The notes under the pieces are model-generated. The model was not told the DNA's origin. It saw only the letters and a list, made by a program, of their open reading frames with translations, and ran no database searches. The translations under genes and the position numbers were made by a program. From Pseudomonas lini (lineage in GTDB: Bacteria > Pseudomonadota > Gammaproteobacteria > Pseudomonadales > Pseudomonadaceae), in contig NZ_OZ061318.1 of the NCBI RefSeq assembly GCF_964063345.1, positions 372,001 through 436,000 on the forward strand: DNA of 64,000 nt. Direction: 5' to 3'. Below, piece by piece: positions 47,939-56,283 of the stretch; the first letter of the stretch is position 1, and the number at the start of each line of letters is the position of its first letter.

Positions 47939-47983
47939 AAAGCATTGGCAATAAGAGTTGTGCCGGGAACCACTATTGCAGAC

Positions 47984-48571
47984 CTACGGCAACAGCAAGT
48001 ACCCCGCACTCACCGCCAGCAACAACGCCATGACCCGATTGAACAAACGCATCCCCGCCGGATTGCTCAGGTAGCCGCGCAAAAACGTCCCGGCATATGC
48101 CCAGCAACCCACCGACAAGTAGCAGATCACCAGATACACCGCCGCAAACTGCCACACCAACCGCGCCTCACCGTCGGCGACAAACGCGCCCATCCCCGCC
48201 ACGCAGGCCAGCCAGGCTTTCGGGTTGAGCCATTGCATCACCGCGCCATACAGCATCGACGGCGCCCGCCCCGACTCCTTGGCATCGAGTTGACCGTTAT
48301 CAGCGGCCAATTTGAACGCCATGAACAACAGAAACGCCACGCCGGCCAGTTGCACCACCCGCGTCATGAACGGCCACAGTTTCAGCAGTTCATGCAGCCC
48401 CAGTCCCATCAGCACAAGCAGTAACACGAACCCCAGGGTCGCCCCCGCCACATGCCGCTGGCTCGCGCGAAAACCGAACTGCGCCCCCGAACTCAGCGCC
48501 ACAATGTTCACCGGCCCCGGGGTAATGGATGCCGCCAACGCAAACGCTGCCATCGAAACAATCAGACTCAT
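47984..48571 (-). CDS. LysE-family amino-acid exporter
   Basis: A 195-residue inner-membrane protein with about six helices. It has the family start ASITPGPVNIVALSSGAQFGF and the mid-protein AVMQWLNPKAWLACVAGMGAF (the NPKAW motif). It probably exports an amino acid or similar small metabolite. The ATG (48571) directly follows an in-frame GTG; either could start it. It is convergent with the AraC gene. Confidence 0.9.
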   Translation of the reverse strand: MSLIVSMAAFALAASITPGPVNIVALSSGAQFGFRASQRHVAGATLGFVLLLVLMGLGLHELLKLWPFMTRVVQLAGVAFLLFMAFKLAADNGQLDAKESGRAPSMLYGAVMQWLNPKAWLACVAGMGAFVADGEARLVWQFAAVYLVICYLSVGCWAYAGTFLRGYLSNPAGMRLFNRVMALLLAVSAGYLLLP

Positions 48572-48904
48572 CACACACCTGCTTCAATTCAAGGAACACA
48601 GCACTCACGGTAACCAGCGCCCGGCGCCCGGTATTGAAGAAAACTGCCCTCGCCCCTTCCATGAACAGTCAATGCCCGGCGAAAGAACACAACCCAAGAT
48701 CAAAAGATTGCAGCCTTCGGCAACTCCTACGGGGGTCAACGCAGACACCCCCATTGAGGTCTGCCCGCTGTTTTCGACGGGGCCTATACTCTAAGAGTCG
48801 GCACACTCGAAGCGACCTGCAATCGTGTTTGATGCACGGGGTGGCGCGTCGAGTGATCGTTCACGCAGGCCACGGCCTGCCTTCGTCGTAGGGAGGAGAA
48901 GATC
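48572..48904. other. 333-bp intergenic region
   Basis: Divergent promoter region between the LysE gene and the DUF1059 gene. It contains one half-unit of the GATCAAAAGATTGCAGCCT-type repeat at about 48695-48735. No gene is seen. Confidence 0.6.
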
Positions 48905-49117
48905 ATGGCGCGTAAATACATCGACTGCCGCGAGTTTCCAAGCGATTCCAAATGCTCGGTCGCGTTGTCCGCAGACTCTGAGAACGAACTGCTCGAGGCC
49001 GCCGCGCAGCATGCGGTCAGCGTTCACAAGCACACCGACTCACCGGAACTGCGTGCTCAACTGAAGACAATGTTTCACGACGGCACCCCGCCTGTTGAAG
49101 CACCGCGTCCCGCTTGA
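48905..49117 (+). CDS. DUF1059 family small protein
   Basis: A 70-residue soluble protein beginning MARKYIDCREFPSDSKCSVAL and containing SADSENELLEAAAQHAVSVHKH, the short DUF1059 pattern. One conserved Cys precedes the first turn. An AGGGAGGAGA ribosome site lies just before the ATG, indicating good translation. Function unknown; the gene stands alone between repeats. Confidence 0.83.
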   Translation: MARKYIDCREFPSDSKCSVALSADSENELLEAAAQHAVSVHKHTDSPELRAQLKTMFHDGTPPVEAPRPA

Positions 49118-49130
49118 TAAGGAAGATTCC

Positions 49131-49220
49131 TGTAGGAGCTGTTGAAGGCTGCGATCTTTTGATCTTGATTTTCAGAAGGTCAGGATCAAAAGATCGCAGC
49201 CTGCAGCAGTTCCTGCGGGG
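49131..49220. repeat. Inverted intergenic repeat, GATCGCAGCCTGC type
   Basis: TGTAGGAGCTG...GGCTGCGATCTTTTGATCTTGA faces GATCAAAAGATCGCAGCCTGC...CTGCGGG. Half-units of the same family lie near 48695 and 56284. It is a third repeat class, distinct from the two REP types. Confidence 0.8.
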
Positions 49221-49354
49221 GATTTTGGGAACTGCCCAAAACCCGACGATTTAAGCGCAATCTCTGGAAAACCCTGGAGAGTGCCTCGTTACGCTTGCCC
49301 ACCGCAGCTATTTAGCTTCACGAGAGCCCGACCGTGTTAGATGTCGGGCCTGAG

Positions 49355-49699
49355 CTACTCTTGCCTGACAATATCGACCGAGATCTCCACCGCCGGAACC
49401 GCTCCTCTATTCTCAAGCCAGTGCGTGGTGTTCCGATCCTCGGGCCAGCCCACTCCCGGCCCATAGTCCGTGGCGACTCCATCTCGATGGTCAGTGATCG
49501 TTCCTTGCAGTATGTAGACGGTGCCTGGCCTGTCTTTATGGTTATGAATCGGCCCGAAGACGCCTCCAGGCTCGATGGTCACCATACGCATTCTGAGTTG
49601 GCGCCCTGCCATGCCCTCGATCTCAGGGCCGAGGTCCATCGTTGCAAGTAACTTCACCGCAACACCTTTTGTCTCAGGTGCCACCTGTTCGTTGCTCAT
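49355..49699 (-). CDS. Cupin-domain protein
   Basis: A 114-residue single-domain cupin. Motif 1 is in FGPIHNHKDRPGTVYILQG, with His ligands near 52-54 and a Glu replaced by Thr/Val in this stretch. Motif 2 is in TTHWLENRGAVPAVEI. The sequence MRMVTIEPGGVFG precedes it. A strong GGAGAG ribosome site supports the ATG at 49699. Such proteins are often metal-dependent enzymes or sensors; no role can be assigned here. Confidence 0.85.
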   Translation of the reverse strand: MSNEQVAPETKGVAVKLLATMDLGPEIEGMAGRQLRMRMVTIEPGGVFGPIHNHKDRPGTVYILQGTITDHRDGVATDYGPGVGWPEDRNTTHWLENRGAVPAVEISVDIVRQE

Positions 49700-49965
49700 C
49701 GTGCTCTCCTCTCTGTACATGCAGGGCCTGACTAGAAGTAAACACCCTAAAAGGCGGGAAAGCTCATTGGGCAGAGGCAGAAATTCCCGATTGCACCGTC
49801 ACAACAACGACTCGTTCCATTTTAAGTGGCCGATGGTCGTTGCCTTTCGCTTGTCGCCGGCGTTTGGCTAAGCTGAATAAATCGGGATGAAATGAAACCT
49901 GAGTGATAGCAGCCATCAACGGATCTGGATTGGCATCAAGACGGTAACTCCAAAAGGAGACGACC

Positions 49966-50256
49966 ATGTATGCAGTTATAAGAACCTACTTGGGTGCCGG
50001 CGCAAAGCAGCTTTTCGATCTTTTGGAACAGCGCAAAGCCGACGTCGAAGCGACCCTGCGGACAGTGCCTGGCCTGGTCAGTTACACACTGCTGAATACG
50101 GGTGATGGCGGTACGGCGGTGACTGTTTGCACGGACAAGGCCGGCAGCGATGCGAGCTTGAAAGTCGCGCGCGACTGGATTCAGAAAAACGCCTCGAATA
50201 TCCACGCGAACCCGCCGATCGTGACGGAAGGTCCGGTGATTGTGCAGATCAAATAG
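49966..50256 (+). CDS. Small protein, possible ABM (antibiotic biosynthesis monooxygenase)-like fold
   Basis: A 96-residue soluble protein starting MYAVIRTYLGAGAKQLFDLL. The pattern (strand-helix, LRTVPGLVSYTLLNTGDGGTAVTVCTDKAG, then KVARDWIQKNASNI) resembles small ferredoxin-like ABM-domain proteins, but the family was not recognised with certainty. An AAGGAGA ribosome site supports the start. It is closed by its own terminator at 50287-50343. Confidence 0.72.
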   Translation: MYAVIRTYLGAGAKQLFDLLEQRKADVEATLRTVPGLVSYTLLNTGDGGTAVTVCTDKAGSDASLKVARDWIQKNASNIHANPPIVTEGPVIVQIK

Positions 50257-50286
50257 CGTGCCTTTCCAGTTGATCTTACGTTAGAA

Positions 50287-50343
50287 GGGACAGACCGCGA
50301 TTCAAGGCGAATGCCGAGCAATCGTGGTCTGTTCCCTGTTTTT
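50287..50343 (+). terminator. Rho-independent terminator
   Basis: GGGACAGACCGCGATT (50287-50302) pairs with AATCGTGGTCTGTTCCC (50320-50336), allowing one bulge and a G-U pair, followed by TGTTTTT. It ends the transcript of the 49966 gene. Confidence 0.88.
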
Positions 50344-50371
50344 CTCCCCACCTGAATCACGAAGGAGATCC

Positions 50372-50464
50372 CTGTGGGAGCGAGCTTGCTCGCGATAGCG
50401 GTGGGTCAGTCAACGGCTCTTTTGAATAAAACTTTGCCATCGCGAGCAAGCTCGCTCCCACAGG
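50372..50464. repeat. REP pair (inverted)
   Basis: Facing units of CTGTGGGAGCGAGCTTGCTC, a GAGCGAG variant of the main REP core. Confidence 0.9.
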
Positions 50465-50509
50465 GATTTTGGGTGTTTAGGAGGCTTGTTTAATGTGGCT
50501 GCGCGTTAC

Positions 50510-50825
50510 TTCCTGAAAGCTACAGCGTCTTGCGTCATTGCCTACGACTACGCCAGAATCCGCCGGCTTGTGCGCCTTGGCCCTGGCCTCTATCGTTTCC
50601 CTGCCACTGCCTATCAGTGGTCGGGTTTAGTCGCTCGGTGGTAATTGAAGTTGCACAGGTCTCCGTAAGACAGGTATTTCTTACCTGCACTTGATGGTGG
50701 CTGTGCGCAGGGCACTTTCGGGTGCGCCGGTTTCTTCAGTTCCCCGGTCGACTAACCTGCGTACAGCCGCCACCCATTCGTTTAGTCGCGATGAGGTGTC
50801 AGCATTACTTAAGGAACTGAAGATT
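50510..50825 (+). promoter_or_regulatory. Structured ~300-nt leader upstream of the DUF6124 gene
   Basis: Non-coding and rich in hairpins: CCACTG-CCTAT-CAGTGG (50604-50620), CAGGTA-TTTCT-TACCTG (50671-50687), and a long-range stem in which GGTGG+CTGTGCGC (50696-50708) pairs with GCGTACAG+CCACC (50759-50774, 3-nt bulge), enclosing GCAC-TTTCGG-GTGC (50712-50725). From memory, similar leaders precede DUF6124 genes in other Pseudomonas. It could be a cis-acting RNA or a separate small RNA. Confidence 0.55.
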
Positions 50826-51188
50826 ATGTTCAAGATCACACCTAATCCACCGGAAACCGACGACGACGTTTCCCCTTACGAATCCATCGATTCAAAAAAG
50901 CTCCACGACGCGGCGGAACGCGCGCTCGATCATTACCTCAAGCCCCCCAAAGAACCCGCTGCGGCCCGTAAACCCAGCAAAATGTTCATCGTCGCCCCCG
51001 ACATGGATACCGAAAGCTTGCTGGCCCATGCCTGCGAATCACTGGCATCAGCCAGCGTCATGCTCAGTGATTTTGCAAACCTTCTGGAAATCCCGCATCG
51101 CAACACAATACTGGGGATTCAGCAGAACATCATGCTGGGCGAGCTGGCGGTGAACCGGGCGCTGGACAACATCGATCCGCAGAATTAG
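50826..51188 (+). CDS. DUF6124 family protein
   Basis: A 120-residue soluble protein beginning MFKITPNPPETDDDVSPYES. It has a Pro/Asp-rich start, a basic linker (KEPAAARKPSKMFIVAPDMD) and a helical C-terminus (LLAHACESLASASVMLSDFANLLE; RNTILGIQQNIMLGELAVNRAL). This pattern matches the DUF6124 family, which as I recall is nearly confined to Pseudomonas and multi-copy. The ATG was chosen because upstream in-frame codons lie inside the structured leader; an AAGGAAC ribosome site fits it. Function unknown. Confidence 0.8.
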   Translation: MFKITPNPPETDDDVSPYESIDSKKLHDAAERALDHYLKPPKEPAAARKPSKMFIVAPDMDTESLLAHACESLASASVMLSDFANLLEIPHRNTILGIQQNIMLGELAVNRALDNIDPQN

Positions 51189-51249
51189 TCGCTTCGTCTG
51201 TTGAAAAAACGGCCTTAACCAAGCAATGCCAGTCAGTTAACGCAGTCCA

Positions 51250-51340
51250 TGTGGGAGCGGGCTTGCTCGCGAAGAGGGAGTATCTGCCAACATTAATGTT
51301 GCCTGACACACCGCCTTCGCGATCAAGCCCGCTCCCACAG
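51250..51340. repeat. REP pair (inverted)
   Basis: TGTGGGAGCGGGCTTGCTCG facing CGATCAAGCCCGCTCCCACA, between the DUF6124 and LysE genes. Confidence 0.88.
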
Positions 51341-51477
51341 GTTCCGCGCCTTAGCTGACTGGCACTAGCGCTAACCAACCCAGCACAAGTGTATGGCGAT
51401 TTGCGCTCTCCGCTGTATGGGCCGGCCCACTCATCACTCATGATAAAAATACGGCTCTCGTTACTGGAGCCGTCGTC

Positions 51478-52098
51478 ATGGACCTCGCCACCCTCACCCT
51501 GTTTCTACCGGCCTGCTTCGCCCTGAACATGGCCCCCGGCCCGAACAATCTACTGTCGGTCAGCAACGCCACCCGTTATGGCTATCGTCGCGCCTGCGTG
51601 GCCGGCGTCGGACGCTTGCTGGCGTTTGCCGGAATGATCGCCCTGGCCGCCGCCGGGTTGTCGGTGGTGCTGCAAACCTCGGAATGGCTGTTCTACGCGA
51701 TCAAAATCATTGGCGCCGCTTACCTGTTGTACCTGGCTTGGCAACTGTGGCGCTCCAATCCCGAGGCCGAGCAGGTTGTGACCGGCGCGCCAATTGGGAT
51801 TGTCGCTCTGGCGCGTCAAGAGTTTCTGGTGGCGGCGGGTAATCCCAAGGCTATTTTGCTGTTCACCGCGTTCCTGCCGCAGTTCGTCGACCCGACTCGA
51901 CCGATTGCCGCGCAATTCGTCGTGCTTGGCGCCTTATTCCTTACGCTGGAATGGATCGCCATCAGCGCCTACGCCTACATGGGCCTGCACATGCGCCGCT
52001 GGTTCGCCGAACCACGGGGCAAGCGGATTTTCAACCGTTGCTGCGCGGGATTGTTGTCGGCTGCCGCTTCGGTGCTATTGATGGCACGACGGGCCTGA
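51478..52098 (+). CDS. LysE-family amino-acid exporter
   Basis: A 206-residue inner-membrane protein, about six helices. The N-terminal ALNMAPGPNNLLSVSNATRYGYRRA and the central QEFLVAAGNPKAILLFTAFLPQFVDP carry the family Pro-Gly-Pro and Asn-Pro-Lys motifs. It ends with a helix LLSAAASVLLM and a basic tail. It is monocistronic, 137 bp after the REP pair. The exported substrate is unknown. Confidence 0.92.
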   Translation: MDLATLTLFLPACFALNMAPGPNNLLSVSNATRYGYRRACVAGVGRLLAFAGMIALAAAGLSVVLQTSEWLFYAIKIIGAAYLLYLAWQLWRSNPEAEQVVTGAPIGIVALARQEFLVAAGNPKAILLFTAFLPQFVDPTRPIAAQFVVLGALFLTLEWIAISAYAYMGLHMRRWFAEPRGKRIFNRCCAGLLSAAASVLLMARRA

Positions 52099-52186
52099 AA
52101 CTTAGGCCGCGTGCTCGCGGTACGCGCCATCGGAACGAGTAGCCGAATCCAATGTGCAAATTGCGCTGGTGCTTAAGCTACATAGA

Positions 52187-52348
52187 TCAGCTTTCAGAGG
52201 TAATGATTGAGTCGTCACTGGATTCAGCAGCCAGCTTCAATCGGTCAGCTTTACTAATGTATTTAGACTTGCTTGGCGGTGCCAATTTGGCACTCGCCTT
52301 TTTGGCATGAGCCTTTAATAACTGCTGAATTTTTTTACGACGATTCAT
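52187..52348 (-). CDS. DUF2986 family small basic protein
   Basis: A 53-residue protein not long enough for most ORF callers: MNRRKKIQQLLKAHAKKASA at the start, then KLAPPSKSKYISKADRLKLA and a short acidic tail. The MNRRKKI start with Lys-rich helix fits DUF2986, small strongly basic proteins of unknown role. It lies between the LysE gene and the convergently read VOC gene region. GC content here is lower than in the neighbours. Confidence 0.75.
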   Translation of the reverse strand: MNRRKKIQQLLKAHAKKASAKLAPPSKSKYISKADRLKLAAESSDDSIITSES

Positions 52349-52402
52349 TTTTCTCTACTCGGTTTGTACGTTCTCCCGAATGATATCAGTTGGCGACCCG
52401 AC

Positions 52403-52813
52403 TCAGCCGCTGGGCCCTTTCAGTTCTACCTGGTTGCCGTCCGGATCGAAGCAATAGATCGACAACCCTTTACCTTCAGCGCCGAAACGCACGGCGGCTT
52501 TCTCGGGCGTCAGGCCATGGGACTGCAAGTGACTGACCAGCGCTTCCTCGTCGAATGGTTCGATGCGCAGACAGAAGTGATCGACGTTGCGCCGTTCGTG
52601 GCCAGCGCCAGCACCGCCCTTGCGGCCGAGTTCGCCCTGGATGTCGACGAGGTCGATCATCGAGGTGCCCGCACGCAGATGCACCATGCCCAGATCGTCG
52701 CGGCGCTTGACCAGTTCGGCGCCGAATACCTCGCCGTAAAAAGTGATGCTTCGTTCGAGATCCTTGACGCGCAGGACGATGTGATCGATGTGTTTGATCG
52801 TGAACGGTTGCAT
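52403..52813 (-). CDS. VOC-family protein (glyoxalase/bleomycin-resistance type)
   Basis: A 136-residue protein of the VOC fold. It begins KHIDHIVLRVKDLERSITFYGEVFG with a metal-ligand His, has GMVHLRAGTSMIDLVDIQGE, RRNVDHFCLRIEPFDEEAL with a second His, and ends IYCFDPDGNQVELKGPSG with the last Glu ligand. All four expected metal ligands seem present, so an enzymatic role (lyase or dioxygenase-like) is plausible. It is divergent from ada with about 126 bp between starts. Confidence 0.9.
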   Translation of the reverse strand: MQPFTIKHIDHIVLRVKDLERSITFYGEVFGAELVKRRDDLGMVHLRAGTSMIDLVDIQGELGRKGGAGAGHERRNVDHFCLRIEPFDEEALVSHLQSHGLTPEKAAVRFGAEGKGLSIYCFDPDGNQVELKGPSG

Positions 52814-52939
52814 TAGGAAGATTCCTGAAAATAGCGTTTACAGGATTATCGGTGACCCGATGACTGTAGCTCAGGGCCACAAAAATTCACTGTCGATTTT
52901 TCGGTGGAGGCGCCGGGCGACGCGGCATATGCTCAGCCC

Positions 52940-54022
52940 ATGAACCTACAAAACGCTGTGCTTCCGCCCCACGCCGAGATGGTTCGCGCCATGCTCGAAC
53001 GCGACACCGCCTACGAGGGGGTGTTCTTTACCGCGGTCAAAACCACTGGCATTTTCTGCCGCCCCGGCTGTACGGCGCGCAAACCGAAGCCGGAAAACGT
53101 CGAGTTCTTCGCCCATGCCGATGAGGCGATGTCGGCGGGCTATCGGGCCTGTCTGCGTTGCAAGCCGCTGGACGCCGCGGCCATTGCGCCGGACTGGGTG
53201 CAGCGGCTGCTCAAATCCGTCGACGCGGATCCCGACCTGCGCTGGACCGATGCCCAGTTGCTCGCCGAGGGCATCGAGCCGCTGAAACTGCGCCGCTGGT
53301 TCAAGCAGCATTTCGGCATGACCTTTCACGCCTGGCTGCGCAGCCGACGCCTGGGTATCGCCCTCGGTGGCATCAAACAAGGCGGATCCATCGACAACGC
53401 TGCGTTCGACTCCGGCTACGAATCCCTGAGCGGTTTTCGCGATGCGTTTCAAAAGTCGTTCCACATCACACCCGGCCGCGCTGCCCACAGCGAGCCACTG
53501 CTGTTCACTCGACTGACCACACCGCTGGGGCCGATGATCGCCATGGCCGAACAGCGTGGGCTGGTGCTGCTGGAGTTTCTCGATCGACCGGCACTGACCA
53601 AGGAAATCGAAGAGTTGCAGAACCGTTATGGCTACGCCGTGGCACCCGGGCACAACGGGCATTTGCAGCAGATTGAACAAGAGCTGGCGCAATACTTCGC
53701 TGGTAAACGAACCGAATTCAACGTGCCACTGCACCTGCCCGGCAGCGCTTTCGCCCGGCAGGTGTGGGCCGAGCTGATGAAAATCCCCTACGGCCACACC
53801 ACTACTTATGGCGCCATCGCCGCGCAACTCGGCAAGCCCGGCGCCAGTCGCGCCGTGGGCCTGGCCAACGGACAAAACCGCTTGGCGATTATCCTGCCCT
53901 GTCATAGGGTGATCGGCGCAGATGGCTCTTTGACCGGCTATGGTGGAGGCCAGCCGCGCAAGGCGTTTCTGCTCAGGCTGGAAAGCGCCGCGGTGCAAAT
54001 CACCCAACAACTCGCATTCTGA
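52940..54022 (+). CDS. ada: Ada: methyl-DNA repair protein and transcriptional activator
   Basis: A 360-residue bifunctional protein. The N-terminal domain has the four-Cys zinc site that takes methyl from phosphotriesters (TTGIFCRPGCTARKP and AGYRACLRCKPLD). An AraC-type helix-turn-helix follows (about 95-185, LKLRRWFKQHFGMTFHAW; IDNAAFDSGYESLSGFRDAF). The C-terminal O6-methylguanine methyltransferase has the active Cys in ILPCHRVIGADGSLTGYGGG. Length matches E. coli Ada (354). It heads a rightward repair cluster and should induce it after alkylation. Confidence 0.95.
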   Translation: MNLQNAVLPPHAEMVRAMLERDTAYEGVFFTAVKTTGIFCRPGCTARKPKPENVEFFAHADEAMSAGYRACLRCKPLDAAAIAPDWVQRLLKSVDADPDLRWTDAQLLAEGIEPLKLRRWFKQHFGMTFHAWLRSRRLGIALGGIKQGGSIDNAAFDSGYESLSGFRDAFQKSFHITPGRAAHSEPLLFTRLTTPLGPMIAMAEQRGLVLLEFLDRPALTKEIEELQNRYGYAVAPGHNGHLQQIEQELAQYFAGKRTEFNVPLHLPGSAFARQVWAELMKIPYGHTTTYGAIAAQLGKPGASRAVGLANGQNRLAIILPCHRVIGADGSLTGYGGGQPRKAFLLRLESAAVQITQQLAF

Positions 54023-54067
54023 TCAATCCGCCGTTTCTTTTCAGAAAGTCATAAGGAAGGACATTCG

Positions 54068-54880
54068 ATGGACACACTCGACAACCAATTCCACCAACTG
54101 CACCAGAGCGGCCTGCTGATTCTGACCAACGTCGCCGATGCCACCGGGGCTCGATTGGTGGAACAGCTGGGCAGCAAGGCCGTCGCCACCAGCAGTGCGG
54201 CGGTGGCTTGGGTTCACGGTTACCCGGATGGCAACACCCTGCCGCTTGAACGGCTGATTTCTACCGTCCAGTCCATCGCCCGGGTCATCAGTGTGCCGTT
54301 GACCGTGGACATTGAGGCCGGTTATTCCGATGACCTGGGTCGGGTCGCAGAAGTGATCGACGCTGTCATCGCCGCCGGTGCCGTGGGGATCAATATCGAG
54401 GACGGTGCTTCGCCGCCCGAGCTGCTGGCCCGCAAGATCGAAATCGCTCGCCAGGTCGCCAATCGCCGGGACGTGAAGCTGTTTATCAACGCTCGCACCG
54501 ACGTGTACCTCAGGGGCCTGGTGCCGGCCGAAGATCGCGTGGCAGAAACACTCAAGCGGGCTGCGTTGTATCAGACGGCCGGTGCCGACGGGCTGTTCGC
54601 GGCGGGCGTCACGGCGGCGTATGAGATCGAAGCGCTGTGCCGTGGCACGACGCTGCCGGTGAACGTGCTGGGTTTCGCGGGCCTGCCTTCGCCGGAAGAA
54701 CTGCAAGCCCTCGGCGTGCGCCGTTTGAGCGCCGGTTCGAGCATCGCCGAATTCCTCTACGGCGCCATGGCATCGGTAGCCAAAAGCTTTCTGGAAACCG
54801 GAGAACTCGATAGCAGCGACCTCAAGGCCTTCACTTATGGCCAAGTGAACGCTCTGCTGGCCCCCACCGGCAAAGTTTGA
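54068..54880 (+). CDS. Isocitrate lyase / PEP mutase family protein
   Basis: A 270-residue TIM-barrel enzyme of the PEP mutase/isocitrate lyase superfamily. Visible are PLTVDIEAGYSDD (metal-binding Asp and Glu), VGINIEDGASPPELLARKI and KLFINARTDVYLRGLVP. The isocitrate lyase KKCGH loop is absent, so isocitrate lyase itself is unlikely; oxaloacetate decarboxylase, PEP mutase-like or phosphonopyruvate activities are possible. It lies between ada and the glycosylase gene in the same direction, with gaps of 45 and 75 bp, an arrangement whose repair connection is unclear. Confidence 0.88.
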   Translation: MDTLDNQFHQLHQSGLLILTNVADATGARLVEQLGSKAVATSSAAVAWVHGYPDGNTLPLERLISTVQSIARVISVPLTVDIEAGYSDDLGRVAEVIDAVIAAGAVGINIEDGASPPELLARKIEIARQVANRRDVKLFINARTDVYLRGLVPAEDRVAETLKRAALYQTAGADGLFAAGVTAAYEIEALCRGTTLPVNVLGFAGLPSPEELQALGVRRLSAGSSIAEFLYGAMASVAKSFLETGELDSSDLKAFTYGQVNALLAPTGKV

Positions 54881-54955
54881 CCGCAAGCAATGGAGTGCGG
54901 CGCTGCGGGGTGAGGGCTAATCTTCCCCGCAGTCACCCGCGCTTCAGGATGCTCC

Positions 54956-55573
54956 ATGCCCGATACCTATCAACTGGCCAGCGAATTTCTCTCGGCCCTC
55001 GACGCCGACTGGCAACGCCACATCAGCGCCATCGGCCCCTGCCTGCATCAGCCCCATGCGGCTCGCGATCCTTATGAGTCGCTGGTGCGGGCGATTGCCT
55101 ATCAGCAACTGCATGCCAAGGCCGGCGATGCGATTGTCGGCCGGCTGCTGGCGTTGTTTCCGGCAAGCACCTTTCCAAGGCCTGAGCAGATTCTGGCGAC
55201 AGACTTCGAACAGATGCGCGGTTGCGGGTTTTCTGCCAGCAAAATCGCGACTATTCAAGGCATCGCTCAAGCAGCTCTGGACGGTGTGGTGCCGGATTAC
55301 GCCACAGCCCTGGCCATGGACGATGAAGCGTTGATCGAGCGCTTGATTACCTTGCGCGGGGTCGGGCGCTGGACGGTGGAAATGCTGCTGATCTACAGCC
55401 TGGAGCGGCCGGACATTTTGCCGGCCGATGACTTTGGGGTGCGCGAAGGTTATCGGCGGCTAAAGGGATTGGAGGTACAGCCGACTCGTAAGCAGATGAG
55501 TGAAATCGGGCTGGCGTGGAGCCCTTATCGGACGGTGGCGGCGTGGTATTTGTGGCGAGTGCCTGGCCGGTAG
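54956..55573 (+). CDS. DNA-3-methyladenine glycosylase 2 family protein (AlkA-like)
   Basis: A 205-residue HhH-GPD base-excision enzyme without the extra N-terminal domain of E. coli AlkA (282 residues). The helix-hairpin-helix reads LRGVGRWTVEMLLIY near 138 and the catalytic Asp lies in LPADDFGVREGYRRL near 160. Its place after ada supports a role in removing alkylated purines. It resembles the shorter yeast Mag1-type and bacterial AlkA2-type enzymes. Confidence 0.93.
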   Translation: MPDTYQLASEFLSALDADWQRHISAIGPCLHQPHAARDPYESLVRAIAYQQLHAKAGDAIVGRLLALFPASTFPRPEQILATDFEQMRGCGFSASKIATIQGIAQAALDGVVPDYATALAMDDEALIERLITLRGVGRWTVEMLLIYSLERPDILPADDFGVREGYRRLKGLEVQPTRKQMSEIGLAWSPYRTVAAWYLWRVPGR

Positions 55574-55587
55574 ACCGCGTTATCGTT

Positions 55588-55683
55588 CTTCGCGAGCAAG
55601 CCCGTTCCCACAAAAATCAAGGCTGTTCACAGATTTTTGTCCCTCCCACGGAACCTGTGGGAGCGGGCTTGCCCGCGATAGCG
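55588..55683. repeat. REP pair in opposite (outward) arrangement
   Basis: A minus-strand unit (CGCGAGCAAGCCCGTTCCCA) precedes a plus-strand unit (CTGTGGGAGCGGGCTTGCCC), the reverse order of the other pairs. Confidence 0.8.
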
Positions 55684-55770
55684 GCCGCTCAGCCACCCTG
55701 AATTCAACTGCCCGGAAACGCTGACGGTCTAGGCTGTCTTGAGCCATCCCAAGCCCCGTCGGAGGTTCCC

Positions 55771-56259
55771 ATGCAGCTCGAAGGCTCCTGCCATTGCGGC
55801 GCAGTGTCGTTCAGCCTGACCAGCGCCCACCCCTACCCTTATCAACGCTGCTATTGCTCGATCTGTCGCAAGACCCAGGGCGGTGGCGGCTATGCGATCA
55901 ACATCGCTGGCGATGCCGCCAGCCTCAAGGTGCGCGGTCGCAAGCACATCTCGATTTACCATGCGCGGCTCAAGGAAGAAGGCGACAAACGTGCCCGCCG
56001 CAGCACCGCCGAGCGGCATTTCTGCTCTCTTTGCGGCTCGGGATTATGGGTGTTCAGTCCTGAATGGCCAGACCTTGTTCACCCATTCGCCTCGGTCATC
56101 GACACGGCGCTGCCGGTGCCACCCGAGTACACGCACGTGATGCTCGGTTCGAAAGCATCATGGGTGCAAGTCCAGACGCAGCCCGCTGAGCGACAGTGTG
56201 ATGTCTGGCCTGAAGAATCCATCGCCCAATGGCATGAGCGCCTGGGTTTGAGCCGCTAA
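55771..56259 (+). CDS. GFA-family (glutathione-dependent formaldehyde-activating enzyme-like) zinc protein
   Basis: A 162-residue zinc-binding protein. The motifs CHCGAVSF near 8, YQRCYCSICRKTQGG near 25 and HFCSLCGSGLWVF near 83 supply the Cys ligands of the GFA/CENP-V fold. Family members bind glutathione or act on S-hydroxymethylglutathione; the activity here is not established. It is monocistronic downstream of the repair cluster and separated from it by a REP pair. Confidence 0.9.
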   Translation: MQLEGSCHCGAVSFSLTSAHPYPYQRCYCSICRKTQGGGGYAINIAGDAASLKVRGRKHISIYHARLKEEGDKRARRSTAERHFCSLCGSGLWVFSPEWPDLVHPFASVIDTALPVPPEYTHVMLGSKASWVQVQTQPAERQCDVWPEESIAQWHERLGLSR

Positions 56260-56283
56260 GCCGCTTCACACCCTGAAACCGAC

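Larger units (their letters stand above)
50257..50825. other. 569-bp region: terminator, REP pair, structured leader
   Basis: Between the small gene and the DUF6124 gene. It holds a terminator (50287-50343), a REP pair (50372-50464) and a hairpin-rich leader (about 50510-50825). Confidence 0.75.

Noticed and set aside
52904-52939. Upstream extension of ada
   Set aside because: The earlier in-frame start adds 12 residues without resemblance to Ada and lies in the promoter region; the ATG at 52940 fits the family.
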